Origin: Neorhizobium sp. JUb45
Lineage (GTDB): Bacteria; Pseudomonadota; Alphaproteobacteria; Rhizobiales; Rhizobiaceae
DNA: 64,000 nt
Direction of reading: 5' to 3'
Assembly: GCF_004343585.1 (NCBI RefSeq)
Contig: NZ_SLYW01000001.1
Coordinates: forward strand, 682,001-746,000
A model generated the notes under the pieces. That model made no database searches. It had not been told where the DNA came from and saw only the letters and a list, made by a program, of their open reading frames with translations. The position numbers were made by a program, and so were the translations under genes. How positions within the stretch are numbered: the stretch's first letter is position 1; every line of letters starts with the position of its first letter. Below are positions 61,174-64,000 of the stretch, piece by piece.

Positions 61174-61450
61174 GATCGTCTGATATGCCCGAGCCGACAT
61201 GGCCGTGGCTTTGCGATTGTCGCTTTATGATATCGGGTGGCGTTTTCCAGGACGCTAGCCCGACATGTGCGATCCATCCCGATGATCCGGCCGCTGCCAT
61301 GTTCGGCGGCATTCGCCTTTTTTTCCACATTCATAATTTTGCTTTGGTCTGTGTGCAGTCACGCGCCGGGGCACGGATATGTTCAATTGGTTCACAGGGT
61401 TAAGGGCTGTGTGCCACTGCTGGCATTACGCCAGCAGAGAGGGGAATGAA
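61174..61450. other. Intergenic region before the small secreted protein
   Basis: About 280 bp after the der terminator with no gene. An 8-bp hairpin CTGCTGGC-ATTAC-GCCAGCAG (61418-61438) lies directly before the GAGAGGGG ribosome-binding site of the next gene; it does not cover the site and may protect the message. Promoter boxes were not identified. Confidence 0.45.
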
Positions 61451-61804
61451 ATGGTTCGCATGACACTTGCGATCGTTCTCGGCGTGTCTTCCGGTCCGGC
61501 CGCGCTGGCCGAGGAAATCGCCTTCAATTATCGGCCGAGCGTCGCCATCAAGCCCGGCAAGGCATTGCTGCTGAAGGGCGTGCGCGGCAAGAACTGCAAC
61601 GACCCGGCGCCGGAATGGGACGAGGTCGTTGCAAAACTGCCGGTCTCTGCCACCGGCACGTTTTCGGATGGTGGGCTTGGTATCGTGCGGAGCCGCAAGT
61701 GCGGCAAGGCGGTGCCGGCACGCGGGATCAAGTTCACCGCAACAACGAAGGGTCGCGAAAAACTCACCGTGTTTCGCGACCGGGTTGCCGTCACCGTCTT
61801 CTGA
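61451..61804 (+). CDS. Small secreted protein of unknown function
   Basis: A 117-residue protein with a signal peptide (MVRMTLAIVLGVSSGPAALA, cut before EEIAF). The mature 97 residues are basic and beta-rich: NYRPSVAIKPGKALLLKGVR, then GKNCNDPAPEWDEVVAKLPV, SATGTFSDGGLGIVRSRKCG and TTKGREKLTVFRDRVAVTVF. The two cysteines (NCND, RKCG) probably form a disulfide. The layout suggests a small beta-sandwich in the periplasm. GAGAGGGG eight bases before ATG 61451 fixes the start. Family not recognised. Confidence 0.6.
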   Translation: MVRMTLAIVLGVSSGPAALAEEIAFNYRPSVAIKPGKALLLKGVRGKNCNDPAPEWDEVVAKLPVSATGTFSDGGLGIVRSRKCGKAVPARGIKFTATTKGREKLTVFRDRVAVTVF

Positions 61805-61954
61805 CATGCAGGTTTAGGCACCTGCCGGCGACGGAAGTGGCAGAGGGCGCGGGCCTCTGCTTGCTATTTCGTTGCGCTTGTGTTCGACTGCGACCATGGC
61901 TTGTGACTCTGGGAGGGGACAGCAAGCCGTTTCGATCAATGGGAGGAGGAATCC

Positions 61955-62041
61955 ATGATCATTGCAGGTCTCGTCGCCGCCATCTGTCTGGGTATCGGAA
62001 GCGTGTTGTTTTTCCACTGGCGGGATGAAAACATCGGCTGA
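61955..62041 (+). CDS. 28-residue single-helix membrane peptide
   Basis: A short gene missed by length cut-offs. MIIAGLVAAICLGIGSVLFF is one continuous hydrophobic helix and is followed by HWRDENIG, a charged tail. A near-perfect GGGAGGAGG at 61941-61949 lies five bases before ATG 61955, the strongest ribosome-binding site in this part of the window. Small single-helix proteins of this kind often tune a larger membrane complex; the partner here is unknown. It lies 150 bp after the small secreted protein. Confidence 0.55.
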   Translation: MIIAGLVAAICLGIGSVLFFHWRDENIG

Positions 62042-62151
62042 TCCGGCTGATTGAAGCTTCCTTCGTTTGATGACGTGCCTGTGGTGCGGATGAATCTCTC
62101 ATCCGCCGCCTTTGGCGCTTTGCATCCTGTTCAGTCCTGCCTGTACCGGCG

Positions 62152-63192
62152 TCACTCTGCCGGTGCCGGCAGGGCTTTCAGTGTTTGTGCCTTGAGCACG
62201 TTGGACAGGAACTGCCGCGAGGCCGCTTCCCACGTGAACTTTCGAGCATGGGCGCGGGCGTCTGCGCGTGAGCACGACAGCGCTGCAAGGCAGGCTTCGC
62301 GCAGGTCTTCGTTCAGCGCACCGGCGCCGCAGCCTTCCTCAAGGATATCGACCGGTCCCATCACCGGATAGGCTGCGACGGGCACGCCGCTTGCCAGCGC
62401 TTCGAGGATCGTGTTGCCGAACGTGTCGGTCCTGGAAGGAAAAACGAAGACGTCGGCCTGGGCATAGGCGCGGGCAAGTTCTTCGCCGGTCTTGATGCCG
62501 GTGAACAGCACGTCCGGGTATCTGCGCTGCAGCTCGGCGCGATCCGGGCCATCACCGACAACCACTTTCGAACCCGGCAGATCGAGATCAAGAAAGGCCG
62601 GCAGGTTCTTTTCCACCGCGACGCGGCCAACCGTCATGAAGATCGGCCGGGGCAGGTCAAAAGGGCGGTCGTCCTGATCCATCGGGTGAAACACCGTCTG
62701 GTCGATGCCGCGGCTCCAGCGCAGAAGGTTCTTGATGCCAAGTTTCGACAGTTCGCGCTCAAGGCTGCCCGTCGCCACCATGCAGCCATTGCCGGCATTG
62801 TGAAACCAGCGCACGAAGGCGTTCAGCCAGCGCAGCGGAATGGGGAAGCGGGCGGCCACATATTCGGGAAAGCGGGTGTGATAGCTGGTGGAGAAGGGCA
62901 TGTGGTTCTTCAGGCACCAGCGGCGTGCCATCAGCCCGAGCGGTCCTTCGGTGGCGATATGCACCGCCGTCGGGCCGGATGCCTTGATGGCGGCGGCGAC
63001 CTGCCAGTAGGTGGCGACCGACAGGCGGATTTCCGGATAGGTGGGGCAGGGCACGCTGGAAAAGTCCTGCGGCGTCACCATGGCGACATCCACGCCCATG
63101 CGGGTGAGTTCGCGATTGGTGTTTTCGATCGAGCGAACGACGCCGTTGATCTGCGGATACCAGGCATCGGAAACGATGGTAATTCTGGTCAT
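62152..63192 (-). CDS. GT4-family glycosyltransferase
   Basis: A 346-residue GT-B enzyme. The N-terminus MTRITIVSDAWYPQINGVVR has the glycine-rich NGVVR loop of the SqdX/MgtA/PimB-like group. The acceptor part includes FSTSYHTRFPEYVAARFPIP. The donor domain has TVGRVAVEKNLPAFLDLDLP, KVVVGDGPDRAELQRRYPDV and the E-x7-E motif in FPSRTDTFGNTILEALASGV. Enzymes of this group glycosylate diacylglycerol or polyprenol-linked lipids; in agrobacteria related enzymes make phosphate-free glycolipids, so a membrane glycolipid role is likely (inference). ATG 63192. Divergent from the phosphatase. Confidence 0.87.
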   Translation of the reverse strand: MTRITIVSDAWYPQINGVVRSIENTNRELTRMGVDVAMVTPQDFSSVPCPTYPEIRLSVATYWQVAAAIKASGPTAVHIATEGPLGLMARRWCLKNHMPFSTSYHTRFPEYVAARFPIPLRWLNAFVRWFHNAGNGCMVATGSLERELSKLGIKNLLRWSRGIDQTVFHPMDQDDRPFDLPRPIFMTVGRVAVEKNLPAFLDLDLPGSKVVVGDGPDRAELQRRYPDVLFTGIKTGEELARAYAQADVFVFPSRTDTFGNTILEALASGVPVAAYPVMGPVDILEEGCGAGALNEDLREACLAALSCSRADARAHARKFTWEAASRQFLSNVLKAQTLKALPAPAE

Positions 63193-63391
63193 GACCGGCT
63201 TGAAACCCCTTTTGCCCGTCGCTCTGCCGCAATTTCGCCGACTCATGGCGGTTGTTGCAGCCTTGCTGTTCTATCGCCGAGCTGTGTGACAGGCGAATGT
63301 CGGGCCGTGGGCAAGGCTGCCGACAGTTTGATTTGCGAGCGCCGCAACCACCGCTTATGTATTGATCGATTGTTTGTTGATGGATTTGTTC

Positions 63392-63940
63392 ATGCGTATT
63401 TTCCGGTCGCTGTCCCTTGGTCTGCTGTCGGGTGTTGCGGCAATAGGCATTTTCATGGGTGTCAATCAGCTGACCGGCAACGAGCATGAAGTGATTGCGG
63501 GCGAGCTCTATCGCTCCGCCCAGCCGGGAGGTGAGGAGATCGACAGCCTCGTGCGCCGCCATGGCATCAAGACCATCATCAATCTGCGCAACGAGACACG
63601 CGGTCAGTGGTATGCGGAGGAAAAGTCTGCAGCCGAGCGCAATGGCGTGAGGTTGATCGACTATCCGATCAGCTCGGGAGCAATTCTGCCGGTGGAAGGC
63701 AGCGAGGAACTGGCGCAGATCATGCGCGATGCGGAAAAGCCGATCCTGATCCATTGTGAACATGGCGCCAACCGGACCGGGCTTGCCTCGGCGATCTATG
63801 TCGGAGCGGTCGCGCAGCGCAGCGAACTGTTTTCCGAGCTGCAGCTGTCACCCTATTACGGCCATGTGCCGATCCCCGGCATCGGCCGCTATGCGATGTG
63901 GCAGTCCTGGGACAAATTCGAGGAAACCATCGGTTTCTGA
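63392..63940 (+). CDS. Membrane-anchored dual-specificity/tyrosine phosphatase
   Basis: A protein of about 182 residues. An N-terminal hydrophobic helix (RSLSLGLLSGVAAIGIFMGV) anchors it. The cysteine phosphatase loop is HCEHGANRTG (HCx5R followed by Thr). A conserved LYRSAQPGGEEID segment, YPIS and a distal YYGHVPIPGIGRYAMWQSW are as in secreted DSP/PTP-like enzymes of Rhizobiales. The catalytic domain is probably periplasmic. Members act on phospholipid head groups, inositol phosphates or proteins. ATG 63392 is preferred; 63380 and 63362 are alternatives. Confidence 0.85.
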   Translation: MRIFRSLSLGLLSGVAAIGIFMGVNQLTGNEHEVIAGELYRSAQPGGEEIDSLVRRHGIKTIINLRNETRGQWYAEEKSAAERNGVRLIDYPISSGAILPVEGSEELAQIMRDAEKPILIHCEHGANRTGLASAIYVGAVAQRSELFSELQLSPYYGHVPIPGIGRYAMWQSWDKFEETIGF

Positions 63941-63945
63941 GGGAG

Positions 63946-63976
63946 ACGGCGGGCATGACCCGCCGTTTTGTATTTT
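63946..63976 (+). terminator. Rho-independent terminator after the phosphatase gene
   Basis: ACGGCGGG, a five-base loop and CCCGCCGT form an 8-bp stem followed by TTTGTATTTT. It lies five bp after the stop codon. Confidence 0.85.
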
Positions 63977-64000
63977 ACTGGGCTGCGATGCTGAAATCCT
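63975..64000 (-). CDS. Possible 3' end of a leftward gene cut by the window
   Basis: Read on the minus strand, the last 26 bases give D-F-S-I-A-A-Q and a TAA stop that overlaps the end of the phosphatase terminator by two bases. Convergent ends around a shared terminator are common in this window, but seven residues are too few to identify a gene. Confidence 0.25.

Noticed and set aside
1..64000. tRNA, rRNA, CRISPR array, prophage or insertion sequence
   Set aside because: No cloverleaf with conserved TTCGA loop, no regularly spaced repeats, and no transposase, integrase or phage structural gene was recognised.

Overview
The window is high-GC chromosomal DNA of a member of the Rhizobiaceae (Agrobacterium/Rhizobium/Allorhizobium type). 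This is inferred from gene content: a 3-hydroxybutyrate dehydrogenase gene joined to xanthine dehydrogenase genes, BacA, DUF982, DUF1491, DUF2336 and DUF5330 proteins, an IalB-like secreted protein, many methyl-accepting proteins, and a rhizobial-type palindromic intergenic repeat. No rRNA, tRNA, CRISPR array, phage or insertion sequence was recognised. Most of the window looks like ordinary core chromosome with small transcription units on both strands.

Layout: 1-8.8 kb holds a LysR regulator (cut by the window edge), xdhC, a PAS-GGDEF cyclase, an EamA transporter, and the leftward unit bdhA-xdhA-xdhB with a mosaic repeat between xdhA and xdhB. 8.9-15.4 kb holds a glycosyltransferase, an unusual MCP-hairpin plus Cache protein, glpK, a bestrophin-like channel, and SH3 and IalB-like envelope proteins. 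15.7-31.2 kb holds a D,D-carboxypeptidase with SPOR domain, small VOC, GFA and GST proteins, a DivJ/PleC-like histidine kinase overlapping a peptidoglycan-binding protein, several DUF proteins, and a PBP1A. 31.4-37.7 kb holds a YcgN protein, a LuxR regulator, a two-gene toxin-antitoxin-like module (AbiEii-type nucleotidyltransferase plus small putative DNA-binding partner), and the copper module copA-cueR-copZ with a clear CueR-type promoter. 37.8-44 kb holds an AbrB-family membrane protein, soxR divergent from an MFS exporter with a SoxR-type promoter between them, an outer-membrane beta-barrel and a second EamA transporter. 44.1-48.3 kb holds two tandem paralogous chemoreceptors whose upstream regions are also related. 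48.7-54.2 kb holds a Tat-exported SMP-30 lactonase, an ECF42-like sigma module (DGPF protein, sigma factor, SRPBCC protein), an LLM flavoprotein and a methionine aminopeptidase. 54.3-64 kb holds an MFS transporter, bacA, VanZ, a polysaccharide deacetylase, a YfgM-like protein with der, small secreted and membrane proteins, a GT4 glycosyltransferase and a dual-specificity phosphatase.

Recurring themes are the cell envelope (PBP1A, D,D-carboxypeptidase, BacA, SH3/SPOR/PG-binding proteins, glycosyltransferases), stress sensing (CueR, SoxR, ECF sigma) and signalling (chemoreceptors, GGDEF, histidine kinase). The points most worth checking are the toxin-antitoxin-like pair with its own palindromic operator candidate, the perfect 10-bp hairpin that masks the ribosome-binding site of the GFA gene, the base-pair-compensated hairpin shared by the two chemoreceptor leaders, the structured leader before a 59-residue orphan gene, and the reversed-order MCP/Cache protein. 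All starts and functions come from reading the sequence only; no database search was run.
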